Assembly (NCBI RefSeq): GCF_000717025.1 | Contig: NZ_JNXG01000011.1 | Coordinates: forward strand, 257,785-321,784 | Reading direction: 5' to 3' | Length of the DNA stretch: 64,000 nt | Source of the DNA: Streptomyces atroolivaceus | GTDB lineage: Bacteria; Actinomycetota; Actinomycetes; Streptomycetales; Streptomycetaceae | Shown: in pieces, positions 1 to 8,130 of the stretch | Numbering within the stretch: the stretch's first letter is position 1 | How the letters are laid out: every line of letters starts with the position of its first letter | Program-made: the position numbers and the translations under genes | The notes under the pieces: model-generated | The model's database searches: none | What the model saw: the letters and a program-made list of their open reading frames with translations, nothing else | What the model was told of the DNA's origin: nothing

Positions 1-687
1 ATGAAGGAGACCGCGTCCCGTCTGGTGGCCAGTGCGGAGGCGTCCACCCTGGACTGGCGCAGCCAGTACGGTGCGATCGAGGACGTGGGCGACGGCACCG
101 GCTACACCGCCGGCATAGTCGGTTTCTGTTCCGGGACGAACGACATGCTGCAGCTGGTCGAGGCGTACACCGAGAAGCATCCGGGCAATCCGCTCGCCCC
201 GTTCCTCCCCGCCCTGCGCGCCGTCGACGGCACCGACTCGCACGAGGGTCTGGATCCCGGCTTCACGGACGCCTGGCGCGAGGCGGCGGAGGACCCGGCC
301 TTCCGGGCCGCCCAGGACGCGACCCGCGACCGGCTGTACTTCGAGCCGGCGGTCCGGCTGGCGAAGATGGACGGCCTCGGCACCCTGGGGCAGTTCATCT
401 ACTACGACGCGATGGTCCTGCACGGGCCCGGTGTCGGGGCGGACGGCTTCTACGGCATCCGCGACGCCGCGATGGGATCCGCGGACACGGCCGCCGAGGG
501 CGGTGACGAGGCCGCGTACCTGGACGCCTTCCTCGACGAGAGCCGGTCGGCGATCAGGGCCCGGAAGGTGCAGCGGGACACGACCCGGATCGACACCGCG
601 CAGCGCGTGTTCCTGCGCGAGGGCAACCTGGGGCTGAGGAAGCCCCTGGTGTGGCAGGTGTACGGCGAGACCTTCCGGATCACGTGA
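1..687 (+). CDS. csn: Chitosanase, GH46 family (5' end outside window)
   Basis: Secreted endo-chitosanase that hydrolyses beta-1,4 links in partly deacetylated chitosan. The 228 visible residues cover almost the whole mature GH46 enzyme. The catalytic acid is Glu13 in SAEAS and the catalytic base is Asp31 in EDVGDGTGYT, equivalent to Glu22 and Asp40 of the Streptomyces sp. N174 enzyme. The family motifs GFCSGTNDM and QRVFLREGNLGL are also present. The first base of the window happens to be an ATG, but it falls inside the conserved N-terminal helix, so the true start and the signal peptide must lie upstream. The stop codon sits inside the first unit of a 27-bp repeat array, and a strong hairpin follows about 90 bp later. 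Confidence 0.93.
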   Translation: MKETASRLVASAEASTLDWRSQYGAIEDVGDGTGYTAGIVGFCSGTNDMLQLVEAYTEKHPGNPLAPFLPALRAVDGTDSHEGLDPGFTDAWREAAEDPAFRAAQDATRDRLYFEPAVRLAKMDGLGTLGQFIYYDAMVLHGPGVGADGFYGIRDAAMGSADTAAEGGDEAAYLDAFLDESRSAIRARKVQRDTTRIDTAQRVFLREGNLGLRKPLVWQVYGETFRIT

Positions 688-815
688 CGGGCCACCTGTC
701 CGGTGAGCACGTGACGGGACCTCCTGCCCGGGAGCACGTGGCGGGCCACCTGTCCGGTGAGCACGTGACGGGACCCCCTGCCCGGGAGCACGTGGCGGAA
801 CGCCTGCTCCCGGGC
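681..815. repeat. Five-copy 27-bp tandem repeat, each unit starting with CACGTG
   Basis: Units start at 681, 708, 735, 762 and 789. Each begins with the palindrome CACGTG followed by a GGCGG or ACGGG run. Two subtypes alternate: one continues GCCACCTGTCCGGTGAG, the other GGACC(T/C)CCTGCCCGGGAG. The fifth copy has decayed and merges into a hairpin. The first unit overlaps the chitosanase stop codon. Because 27 is a multiple of three the array stays open in several frames, but nothing suggests that it is translated. Confidence 0.9.
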
Positions 816-816
816 A
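779..816. terminator. Strong hairpin between chitosanase and the whiB-like gene
   Basis: Perfect 12-bp inverted repeat: TGCCCGGGAGCA at 779-790 and TGCTCCCGGGCA at 805-816, with a 14-nt loop. It lies between convergent genes, so it can serve both directions. There is no U-tract, which is common for Streptomyces terminators. It grew out of the last units of the tandem array. Confidence 0.75.
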
Positions 817-868
817 CAGGACGGAACGACCTGGCGGGGTACCGCGACCGGTCTCACGTGCCCCCGTG

Positions 869-1120
869 TCAGCCCCGGCCGGGTCCGCCTCTGCGCAGCC
901 GGTCCCGCTCCTTCTCCGAGAGCCCGCCCCATACGCCGAAGCGCTCGTCGTGAGCGAGTGCGTACTCCAGGCAGGCCACCCGGCCCTCGCAGGCGTTGCA
1001 CAGCTGCTTGGCCTCGCGGGTGGAGCTGCCCGGCGCCGGGAAGAAGAACTCGGGCCCGGCCTGCGCGCACAACGCGGTCTCCTGCCAGGCGAGCTCGTCG
1101 GTCATGGTGTTGATCGGCAT
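869..1120 (-). CDS. WhiB-family (Wbl) iron-sulfur regulator
   Basis: Small redox-responsive transcription factor of the actinobacterial Wbl family, expected to hold a [4Fe-4S] cluster and act through the principal sigma factor. From the chosen start (MPINTM) the 83-residue protein shows four cysteines in the Wbl arrangement: one in ALCAQ, then CNAC (Cys-x2-Cys), then ACLEY. These are followed by the G[VI]WGG turn (GVWGGLSEKERDRLRR) and a basic tail. An ATG at 1105 (MTDEL) is an alternative start. Longer starts (1159) would overlap the promoter proposed at 1143-1170. No strong ribosome binding site is visible. The member type (WblA, WblE and so on) cannot be assigned from sequence alone. Confidence 0.88.
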   Translation of the reverse strand: MPINTMTDELAWQETALCAQAGPEFFFPAPGSSTREAKQLCNACEGRVACLEYALAHDERFGVWGGLSEKERDRLRRGGPGRG

Positions 1121-1142
1121 GGGGCACACGGTGCCCGGTCGC

Positions 1143-1170
1143 GATAAACAAGTGATCAACGACGGGTCAA
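1143..1170 (-). promoter_or_regulatory. Candidate promoter for the whiB-like gene
   Basis: On the minus strand, TTGACC (complement of 1165-1170) is followed 16 nt later by TTTATC (complement of 1143-1148). This resembles a housekeeping -35/-10 pair and places the transcript start about 15 nt before the ATG at 1120. Confidence 0.45.
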
Positions 1171-1221
1171 CGCCCGGGCCGGCCGGCTGCCCTGCGCTCC
1201 GGACCGGCCCCTTCGCGCAGG

Positions 1222-2016
1222 TCAGCCCTGGGGCATCGGCACGGGCTTGATCACCGCGAAGGATGCGCCCGCCGGGTCGGCGAAGGTGGCGACCCGGCCG
1301 ACCTCCGGCACATCGGTGGCGGGCATGGTCACCCGGCCGCCCAGCCGCTCCGCGGTGGACACCACGGCATCGGTGTCGTCGACGGCGAAGTACGGCAGCC
1401 AGTGCGGCCCGGCCGCGGCCTCGCTGGGCACCTGGTCGAGGGGGACGAGCCCTCCGAACGACGCGTCGTCGTCACCGCGCGCGGGGCGCACGACCGTGTA
1501 GGAACCGCCGGGGAAGTTCATCTCGCTGGTCTGCCATCCGAAGACCGTGTGGAAGAAGGCGGCTGCCGAGGGAACGTCCGGGGTGTACAGCTCGGACCAG
1601 ATCAGTGAGCCCGTTTCCATGATCACTCCGAGGCCGGGGTTCGTACCGGGCTGCCAGACGCCGAAGTACGCGCCGGTGTTGTCCGTGAAGCCGCCCATCC
1701 GCCCGTAGTCCAGCACGTCCATCGGCGGGAAGGCCGCGGTGCCGCCGGCCTTCTCGACCGTCCGTGCGGTGGCGTCGGCGTCGGGGGTCTGGAAGTAGAC
1801 CGACCACGCGGGCTTCCCCTGGTCCTCCGGCACGGTCATGACGCCCGCGACGGTCTCGCCCCGCAGCTGGTACGTCCCGTAGCCGCCGGTCTCGGGGCCG
1901 CCGGGCACCAGTTCCCACCCGAACAGGCCGTGGTAGAAGGAGGTGGCCGATTCGACGTCGGGGGTTCCGAGGTCGATCCAGTTGGGGGCGCCGGTAACGA
2001 AAGCCGGGTCGGGCAT
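1222..2016 (-). CDS. VOC-family protein with two glyoxalase-like domains
   Basis: 264-residue protein with two tandem VOC (glyoxalase/bleomycin-resistance fold) domains, about residues 8-120 and 135-260. Repeated signatures are WIDLGTPDVESATSFYHGLFGW in the first half and WSELYTPDVPSAAAFFHTVFGW in the second. Each half also has the late TFADPAGASFAVIK-type strand. The substrate is unknown; in Streptomyces this group is usually listed as hydrolase or glyoxalase-like. The ATG at 2016 has a good ribosome binding site (GAAGGAG, 6 nt upstream). A longer open frame running upstream to 3651 is antisense to the helicase gene and is not real. A paralogue lies at 52763-53515. Confidence 0.88.
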   Translation of the reverse strand: MPDPAFVTGAPNWIDLGTPDVESATSFYHGLFGWELVPGGPETGGYGTYQLRGETVAGVMTVPEDQGKPAWSVYFQTPDADATARTVEKAGGTAAFPPMDVLDYGRMGGFTDNTGAYFGVWQPGTNPGLGVIMETGSLIWSELYTPDVPSAAAFFHTVFGWQTSEMNFPGGSYTVVRPARGDDDASFGGLVPLDQVPSEAAAGPHWLPYFAVDDTDAVVSTAERLGGRVTMPATDVPEVGRVATFADPAGASFAVIKPVPMPQG

Positions 2017-2217
2017 GGTGTGCTCCTTCAGCGAGTCCCGTGGTCCCGCTCGTCTCGTCGGACATGGAGATGCCGCATTTCTCCGAGTCTGGCACCGAGC
2101 ACCGGCGTCCGCAGTTCGCGCCGTGCGGGACGGCGCGGGCCTCGTGGCACGATGAAGCCGGTCGGTGGTGGGCCCGCGACGACAGCGGACCGCTGAGGCG
2201 GGAGCAGAAGGGCGTAC

Positions 2218-4398
2218 ATGACTCAGGCCGGACCAACGGGCGACGTCCCCGCGGGAAGATCCGCACGCGAGCTGCTCGGGGACGCCGAGGCGCTCGCCGG
2301 ATCGGCCCGTGCCGTGCTGGACGACCACCGCGGCGCCGTCGAGAGCGCGCGCGCCGCGCTCGCCCCCCTGCTCGACTCCCTCGTCGACCACGGGCTGGCC
2401 GCCATCCCCGTCTCCCGGCTGACGGAGGTCACGGAGGGCCGACTGCGGCTCGGCGCGCTGGAACAGGCGGGGTACGGGACGGTCGGCCGGGTCCACGGAG
2501 CCGGGCGTCACGAGCTCCGCCAGATCCCCGGTGTCGGTGCGCAGACGGCGGACCAGGCGCTGGCGGCGGCGCGGCAGATCGCGCACGCGGTCCGTGACAC
2601 CGTCGCCGTGCGGATAGACGTGGACGCGTCGGACGCGGCCACGACCCCTCTGCTCGTCGCCCTGCACCGGCTTGTCGAGGCCGGCCCCGACGTACGCCGT
2701 GCGGTCGATGCCGCCCGGCGTCTGACCGCCGAGCTGGAACCGCTGCTGGCAGCCGCCGCGCCGGCGCGGAGCCGGCTGCGGATGCTCTTCTCCGGGCGGG
2801 CGGCCGGCGACCGGGCGCTGGCCGCCCTGGCCGCCGTACGGGCGGTCGTGCGGGACCCGGCCTCGCGTGAACTGCGCACGCTGTTCGGCCAGGTGTCGGT
2901 CGATCTGCTGCGCGCACCCGCGTCGCAGGCCGAGGCCTGGGTCGACTTCGAACTGCGCTCGGCGGAGTACTACAGCCTGCTCGCCGAGCTGTCCGGCAGT
3001 GGACCCGACCGGGACGCGGCCCAGGGATTCCTGCCTGCCGGGATCGCGGACCGGGTCCGCGGAATGCGGCTGGACGACACCTACCTGCGGGTTTCGTTGC
3101 GCGGATACCAGTCCTTCGGCGCGCGCTTCGCGCTGGCCCAGAAGCGGGTGATCCTCGGGGACGAGATGGGGCTCGGCAAGACCGTCCAGGCCATCGCCGC
3201 GCTGGCTCACCTCTCGGCCGGCGGCGAGACCCACTTCCTGGTGGTGTGCCCGGCGAGCGTCCTGATCAACTGGCGGCGGGAGATCACCGCCCGCTCCACC
3301 CTGCGGGCCGTGCCGGTGCACGGCCCTGAGCGGCAGGGCGCGTTCACCGAGTGGCGTGAGCGGGGCGGGGTCGCCGTCACCACCTTCGACGCGCTGCACT
3401 CGCTGCCGGACGGTCCCGGGGGCGGGGTCAGGTCGGGCATGGTGGTGGTCGACGAGGCACACTTCGTGAAGAACCCCGCGACACGCCGCTCCCGCGCCGT
3501 GAGCGGCTGGACGCGGCACACCGACCGGGTCCTGTTCCTGACCGGCACCCCGATGGAGAACCGGGTCGAGGAGTTCCGGAGCCTGATGCACCAGCTGCGG
3601 CCCGACTCGGCACCGCTGGTCACCTCCACACACGGCGTCGCCGGCTCGCACGCGTTCCGCAGGGCCGTCGCCCCCGCCTACCTGCGCCGGAACCAGGACG
3701 ACGTCCTGGGGGAACTCCCGGCCCTGGTGCAGGCCGACGAGTGGGAGGAGTTCTCACCCGCCGACCTCGAGGCGTACCGCGAGGCCGTGGGCTCGGGGCA
3801 CTTCATGCGCATGCGCCGTGCCGCGTACGCCCGTCCCGAGACCTCGGCGAAGCTGGACCGGCTGCGTGAGCTCGTCTCGGAGGCCGAGGGCAACGGACTC
3901 AAGGTCGTGGTGTTCTCCTACTTCCGCGAGGTGCTGCGGACCGTCCAGGAGGCCCTGGGCGACGGGGTGTTCGGCCCCGTCTCCGGGAGGATCCCCGCCG
4001 CACGCCGACAGGATCTGGTCGACTCCTTCGGCGCGGTGGACGGCCACGCGGTGCTGCTGAGCCAGATACAGGCGGGGGGCGTCGGGCTCAACATCCAGGC
4101 CGCGTCGGTCGTCATCCTGTGCGAGCCGCAGATCAAGCCGACGATGGAGCACCAGGCCGTGGCCAGGGCGCACCGCATGGGGCAGATACGGACCGTGCGG
4201 GTCCACCGGCTCCTCGCGGCGGACAGTGTGGATCAGCGGATGCTGGACATCCTCGCGCGCAAGGACCGGCTCTTCGACGCGTACGCGCGGCGCAGTGATC
4301 TCGCCGAGGCGGCGCCGGACGCCGTCGACGTGTCGGACGGGGCGCTCGCCCGCCGCATCGTCGAGGAGGAGCAGCTGCGGCTGGCCGCCGAGGTCTGA
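2218..4398 (+). CDS. SNF2-family DEAD/DEAH-type helicase
   Basis: 726-residue superfamily-2 ATPase of the Snf2/RapA group, expected to translocate on double-stranded DNA. A helix-hairpin-helix motif (QIPGVGAQTADQAL) sits near residue 102. The helicase core starts near residue 290: Walker A GDEMGLGKT at about 314-322, DEAH at 412-415, motif III LFLTGTPMENR, and the C-terminal motifs GGVGLNIQAA and AVARAHRMGQ (motif VI). A long helical N-terminal region precedes the HhH. It starts at the ATG at 2218, after a 200-bp spacer divergent from the VOC gene, with a weak AGAAGGG ribosome binding site. It is convergent with the laccase gene, only 11 bp away. A DNA-repair or nucleoid role is plausible but not shown by context. 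Confidence 0.93.
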   Translation: MTQAGPTGDVPAGRSARELLGDAEALAGSARAVLDDHRGAVESARAALAPLLDSLVDHGLAAIPVSRLTEVTEGRLRLGALEQAGYGTVGRVHGAGRHELRQIPGVGAQTADQALAAARQIAHAVRDTVAVRIDVDASDAATTPLLVALHRLVEAGPDVRRAVDAARRLTAELEPLLAAAAPARSRLRMLFSGRAAGDRALAALAAVRAVVRDPASRELRTLFGQVSVDLLRAPASQAEAWVDFELRSAEYYSLLAELSGSGPDRDAAQGFLPAGIADRVRGMRLDDTYLRVSLRGYQSFGARFALAQKRVILGDEMGLGKTVQAIAALAHLSAGGETHFLVVCPASVLINWRREITARSTLRAVPVHGPERQGAFTEWRERGGVAVTTFDALHSLPDGPGGGVRSGMVVVDEAHFVKNPATRRSRAVSGWTRHTDRVLFLTGTPMENRVEEFRSLMHQLRPDSAPLVTSTHGVAGSHAFRRAVAPAYLRRNQDDVLGELPALVQADEWEEFSPADLEAYREAVGSGHFMRMRRAAYARPETSAKLDRLRELVSEAEGNGLKVVVFSYFREVLRTVQEALGDGVFGPVSGRIPAARRQDLVDSFGAVDGHAVLLSQIQAGGVGLNIQAASVVILCEPQIKPTMEHQAVARAHRMGQIRTVRVHRLLAADSVDQRMLDILARKDRLFDAYARRSDLAEAAPDAVDVSDGALARRIVEEEQLRLAAEV

Positions 4399-4409
4399 CG
4401 GCAGCGGTC

Positions 4410-5399
4410 TCAGTGCTCGTGAGCCTCGGCCGGACCTGCCGCGTGGTGCGGCGGGTCGTACCCCGGCACGGTGCCGTCGGCCTTGGCGACGAGCAGCAGA
4501 CCGGCCATCCCCATGTCGGAGTGGCTCTGGACGTGGCAGTGGTACATCCACGCCCCGGCGCCCACGTGTTCGCCCGCGATGATCTGGAAGCCGAAGGAGT
4601 CGGCCGGTCCGCAGATCTTGGTGTCGACCACGCGGCTGGGGTCGTCGGGGCCCGTGAGCAGCCCCGTCCTGTTGTCCGCCCAGCGGTGCCCGTGGATGTG
4701 GAACGTGTGGTAGTACTCGCCGTGCGTGATCATCACGACCTCGACCCGGTCGCCCACGGTGGCCTCGAAGTTCGGGCTCTCGTGGGCCGCCTTGTTGTTG
4801 ATCGTCATGTCGTTGAAGACGATCGTGATCGTCTTGTCCGGCAGGACATCGCCCTTGCGGCGTACGACGAGTGGCCCGTACAGGCCCTTGCGGATGCCGC
4901 CTGTGCCGTGGTCCGTGCCGACGACGTGGTCGTGGTAGTGCCAGTAACCCGCGCTGCCCGCCTGCCAGGTGCCGTCCTTGCGACGGCCGGGGACGTGGGT
5001 GCGCCAGGTGTACGTACGGGTTTCTCCGGGTTCGACATGGCTGCGGTTCATCCGCGTGCCGTCGCTCGCGATGTCGTAGTCGACGCCATGGACGTGGAGG
5101 CTGACGTCGACGTCGGTGGTGTTCTCGAACTCGATGTGCAGCGTGTCGCCCTCGGTGATCTCGATGAGCGGTCCGGGGATCGACGCCTTGCCTTTCTCGA
5201 AGCCGTAGCCGAGCTGACCGTCCGACAGCTTCTCGGCGTACAGCTTGAGATGGCGGACCACTCCGCCCGCGGGGGCCGTCTTGGCCGGGTTCTCCGCGGA
5301 GGTGGCCTGCACCGCGCCGAGTGACATCGATGTCACGCCGGTGGCGGCCGCCACTCCGCCGCCCACCAGCACCCTTCGGTTGAAGGTCCTTCGGTCCAT
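4410..5399 (-). CDS. slac: Small two-domain laccase (multicopper oxidase)
   Basis: 329-residue Tat-exported laccase closely resembling the S. coelicolor small laccase and the S. griseus EpoA enzyme. It oxidises phenolic substrates with reduction of O2 to water, and the family works as a trimer. The N terminus [14 protein letters not shown] is a twin-arginine signal. Copper-binding motifs are HVHGVD, YWHYHDH (near residue 153), HTFHIHGH and the C-terminal [12 protein letters not shown] (near residue 285), which holds the type-1 Cys, His and Met ligands. The tail is His-rich (HHAAG...HEH). The ATG at 5399 follows GGGGAG. The gene is divergent from the secreted copper/sugar operon at 5632-10361, with 230 bp between them. 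Confidence 0.96.
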   Translation of the reverse strand: MDRRTFNRRVLVGGGVAAATGVTSMSLGAVQATSAENPAKTAPAGGVVRHLKLYAEKLSDGQLGYGFEKGKASIPGPLIEITEGDTLHIEFENTTDVDVSLHVHGVDYDIASDGTRMNRSHVEPGETRTYTWRTHVPGRRKDGTWQAGSAGYWHYHDHVVGTDHGTGGIRKGLYGPLVVRRKGDVLPDKTITIVFNDMTINNKAAHESPNFEATVGDRVEVVMITHGEYYHTFHIHGHRWADNRTGLLTGPDDPSRVVDTKICGPADSFGFQIIAGEHVGAGAWMYHCHVQSHSDMGMAGLLLVAKADGTVPGYDPPHHAAGPAEAHEH

Positions 5400-5522
5400 G
5401 TCGAACTCCCCACTGCGAGAGGAAAACTGACGAGCTGCTCCCCTGGACGGCCCACACGGTAGCCGGGGGGCGTTGGTTTATCCACACTCAGGACAAAGTT
5501 CGTTCGATTGCTGCCATACCTA

Positions 5523-5551
5523 TTGGCGAGTCACGAAAAGAGGTCTAGCTT
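5523..5551 (+). promoter_or_regulatory. Candidate promoter of the ThuA/cupredoxin operon
   Basis: TTGGCG at 5523-5528 is followed after 17 nt by TAGCTT at 5546-5551, a reasonable vegetative-type -35/-10 pair. It lies about 80 bp upstream of the ATG at 5632 and upstream of the 12-bp repeats. Confidence 0.45.
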
Positions 5552-5582
5552 CGTGCGCTGTCGCAGTGACCACAGAGGTGCG

Positions 5583-5618
5583 GTGACGAGAGAAGTGACC
5601 AGAGAAGTGACCAAGAGG
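5583..5618 (+). repeat. Three 12-bp direct repeats in the leader (GTGACNAGAGAA)
   Basis: GTGACGAGAGAA (5583-5594), GTGACCAGAGAA (5595-5606) and GTGACCAAGAGG (5607-5618) stand in tandem just before the ribosome binding site of the gene at 5632. More GTGACC words lie on both sides (5567 and 5624). They could be a phased regulator site in the leader. Confidence 0.7.
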
Positions 5619-5631
5619 GGTGGGTGACCAC

Positions 5632-8130
5632 ATGCAGCGCACACCACATCACAGGTCCAGATCGCGCCGCGGTATCGCGGCGGCCGTGGCGGCGGGTGCC
5701 CTGACCGCGTCCCTGCTCGGCGGCAACGCGGCCACTGCCAGCCCGTATCCGGACCCCGGGCTCAAGGAACGGGTGGCGACAACGTTGTCCCTTCCCTCGC
5801 CACCCGGCGGGACCGATGTCAAGGTGCTGGTGTTCCACGCTTCGGCGGGCGCGGAGCCGCCGACCGTGGACGCGGGCATCGCGGCCATCGAGAAGATCGG
5901 GCTCAGCGGCCCGGAGGCCGGACGGTTCAAGACCGTCGCCACCGACGACGCGGGCGTCTTCACCAACGGGAAGAAGCTCGGGAAGTACAACGCGGTCGTC
6001 TTCCTGACCGGCGGCGGCGACGTGCTCGACCCGGAGCAGGAAGCCGGTCTCGAGGCGTACATGGAGGCCGGCGGCGGCTTCCTGGGCATCCATGACGCGG
6101 CGCGCACCGAACCGTACTCCGACTGGTTCACGGGGCTGGTCGGCGCGCGTCCCGCGGCGGACAGCCCGGCGAACGTCCAGCGCGCCACCGTGGAGATCGG
6201 CGACCGGCAGCACCCGGCGACGAAGAGCCTCCCGCTGGAGTGGAAGCGCCCGGACAAGTGGCTGAACTGGAAGGACAACCCGTCCGGAGACGTACACACC
6301 GTCGCCCGTGTCCGCGAGCTCACCTACACCCCCGGGAAGAGCGCCAACGGCTGGGACCACCCGGTCTCCTGGTGCCGGGACTACGACGGCGGCCGCTCCT
6401 TCTACACCGCCATGGGCGGTACGGCCGACAGCTACGCCGAGACCGACTTCCGCGCCCACCTGCGCGGCGCCCTGGCCTGGACGAGCCGCATCTCGCAGGC
6501 CGACTGCAAGGCCACCATCGACACCAACTACTCGGCCGAACGGCTCACGCAGCCCAACCAGCCCGGGCAGAACGACCAGATCGGCGAACCCCACGGTCTG
6601 GTGACCGCGAAGGACGGGCGGGTCTTCTACATAGGGCGTGGCGGCGCCGACAGCAGCGCGCCGGTGGTCACGGACTGGAACAACCCGGACATCGGCAAGG
6701 GCAACGGCGAGATCCACGTCTACGACCCCGCCACCAAGAAGGTCTCCCTCGCCGGCAAGCTGAGCGTCTTCGGCAACAAGGGCGGCGGCGACGAGCTGGT
6801 CAAGGTGGAGGAGGGCCTGCTCGGGATCGAGCTGGACCCGGACTTCGCCACCAACGGCTGGGTGTACCTGCACTACACCCCGCACGCGAAGATCGACCGC
6901 GACAAGCGGATGGCGGTGCGCCAGGTCTCACGCTTCACCTTCGACCACGCCACGGACAAGCTGGACCTGGCGTCCGAGAAGGTGCTGCTGAACTGGCCGG
7001 TCCAGATCCACAGCTGCTGCCACGCGGGCGGCGGCATGGCCTGGGACTCGAAGGGCAACCTCTACATCGCCACGGGGGACAACAACTCCTCGGGCTTCAG
7101 CGACGGCTACTCGGGCAACAACCCGCAGCCGAACTACAAGGGCGTGTCGTTCGCGGACGCCCGCCGTACGTCGGGCAACACCAACAACCTCAACGGCAAG
7201 ATCCTGCGGATCCACCCCGAGGACGACGGCACCTACACCCTGCCCGAGGGCAACCTCTTCACCGGCAAGGAGCCGGACGAGGGCGGCGGCAAGACCCGGG
7301 GCGAGATCTACGTGATGGGCGTGCGCAACCCCGCCCGCATCTCCGTCGACACATCGACCGACACGCTGTACGCGGGCTGGGTCGGCCCCGACGCGGGCGC
7401 TCCGAGCACGACCTGGGGTCCCGCGAAGTACGACACGTTCGCGGCGATCACCCAGGCCGGCAACCACGGCTGGCCGTACTGCATGGGCAACAAGCAGCCG
7501 TACCGGGACCGCAACCTGCCCGACCCGTCCAAGCCGCTCGGCTGGTACGACTGCGACGCTCCCAAGAACGAGTCGCCCAACAACGACGGCCTGGTCAACC
7601 TGCCGCCGGTGACCGGCAACACCATCTGGTACTCGCCCCAGGGCGGAGGCGTCGACTACCCGCGCGACGCGAACGGCGTCCCCAGCTACAAGGTCGAGGA
7701 CCAGAAGCAGCTCCTGCCCTGGCTCAAGGGCGGCGGCCAGGCCACGATGAACGGCCCGGTCTACCGCTACGACGCGGCGAGCACGAGCGAGGCCAAGTGG
7801 CCGGCGTACTGGGACGGCAAGTGGTTCGTCGGTGACTTCTACGACGACACCCAGCCGCGGCACGCCGTGCTGACCGACCCGAAGACGGTCGGCAAGGGCG
7901 GACTGCCCACGCACGCCGAGTCCCTGAAGAAGATCATTCCGGTCGGGGCGGACGGCATCCGCAACCTCATGGACTGGAAGTTCGCTCCGGACGGATCGCT
8001 CTACGTCCTGGACTACGGGCGCGGGTTCTTCACCTCCGACTCCAAGTCCGCGCTGTGGCGCGTGACGTACAAGGGCGGCGGTCCGACCCCGGCCGCCGCT
8101 GATCTGGCCAGGAAGGCGGCAGCGCAGTGA
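5632..8130 (+). CDS. Secreted ThuA domain plus glucose/sorbosone dehydrogenase-like protein
   Basis: About 832 residues, secreted. An arginine-rich start and hydrophobic stretch (GIAAAVAAGALTASLLGG) form the signal peptide. Residues about 55-285 are a ThuA-like glutamine-amidotransferase-fold domain (VKVLVFHAS, GGFLGIHDAAR, CRDYDGGRSFYTAMGG). Residues about 300-820 are a beta-propeller of the PQQ-dependent glucose/sorbosone dehydrogenase type (EEGLLGIELDPDF, GGGMAWDSKGNLYIATGD, GEIYVMGVRNP). Both domains are linked in other bacteria to oxidised (keto) sugars. I chose the ATG at 5632, spaced after AGAGGGG, over the GTG at 5620, which overlaps that site. It overlaps the next gene by 4 bp (GTGA), so the two are translationally coupled. 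Confidence 0.9.
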   Translation: MQRTPHHRSRSRRGIAAAVAAGALTASLLGGNAATASPYPDPGLKERVATTLSLPSPPGGTDVKVLVFHASAGAEPPTVDAGIAAIEKIGLSGPEAGRFKTVATDDAGVFTNGKKLGKYNAVVFLTGGGDVLDPEQEAGLEAYMEAGGGFLGIHDAARTEPYSDWFTGLVGARPAADSPANVQRATVEIGDRQHPATKSLPLEWKRPDKWLNWKDNPSGDVHTVARVRELTYTPGKSANGWDHPVSWCRDYDGGRSFYTAMGGTADSYAETDFRAHLRGALAWTSRISQADCKATIDTNYSAERLTQPNQPGQNDQIGEPHGLVTAKDGRVFYIGRGGADSSAPVVTDWNNPDIGKGNGEIHVYDPATKKVSLAGKLSVFGNKGGGDELVKVEEGLLGIELDPDFATNGWVYLHYTPHAKIDRDKRMAVRQVSRFTFDHATDKLDLASEKVLLNWPVQIHSCCHAGGGMAWDSKGNLYIATGDNNSSGFSDGYSGNNPQPNYKGVSFADARRTSGNTNNLNGKILRIHPEDDGTYTLPEGNLFTGKEPDEGGGKTRGEIYVMGVRNPARISVDTSTDTLYAGWVGPDAGAPSTTWGPAKYDTFAAITQAGNHGWPYCMGNKQPYRDRNLPDPSKPLGWYDCDAPKNESPNNDGLVNLPPVTGNTIWYSPQGGGVDYPRDANGVPSYKVEDQKQLLPWLKGGGQATMNGPVYRYDAASTSEAKWPAYWDGKWFVGDFYDDTQPRHAVLTDPKTVGKGGLPTHAESLKKIIPVGADGIRNLMDWKFAPDGSLYVLDYGRGFFTSDSKSALWRVTYKGGGPTPAAADLARKAAAQ

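Noticed and set aside
681..815. CRISPR array
   Set aside because: Units are contiguous with no unique spacers and there are no cas genes.
2017..3651. N-terminal extension of the VOC protein giving an 800-residue protein
   Set aside because: It is antisense to the SNF2 helicase gene, has no conserved sequence, and the ATG at 2016 has a fitting ribosome binding site and the family start.
3754..5487. Very long antisense frame across helicase and laccase genes
   Set aside because: The composition is that of a frame shadow; both true genes carry clear catalytic motifs in other frames.
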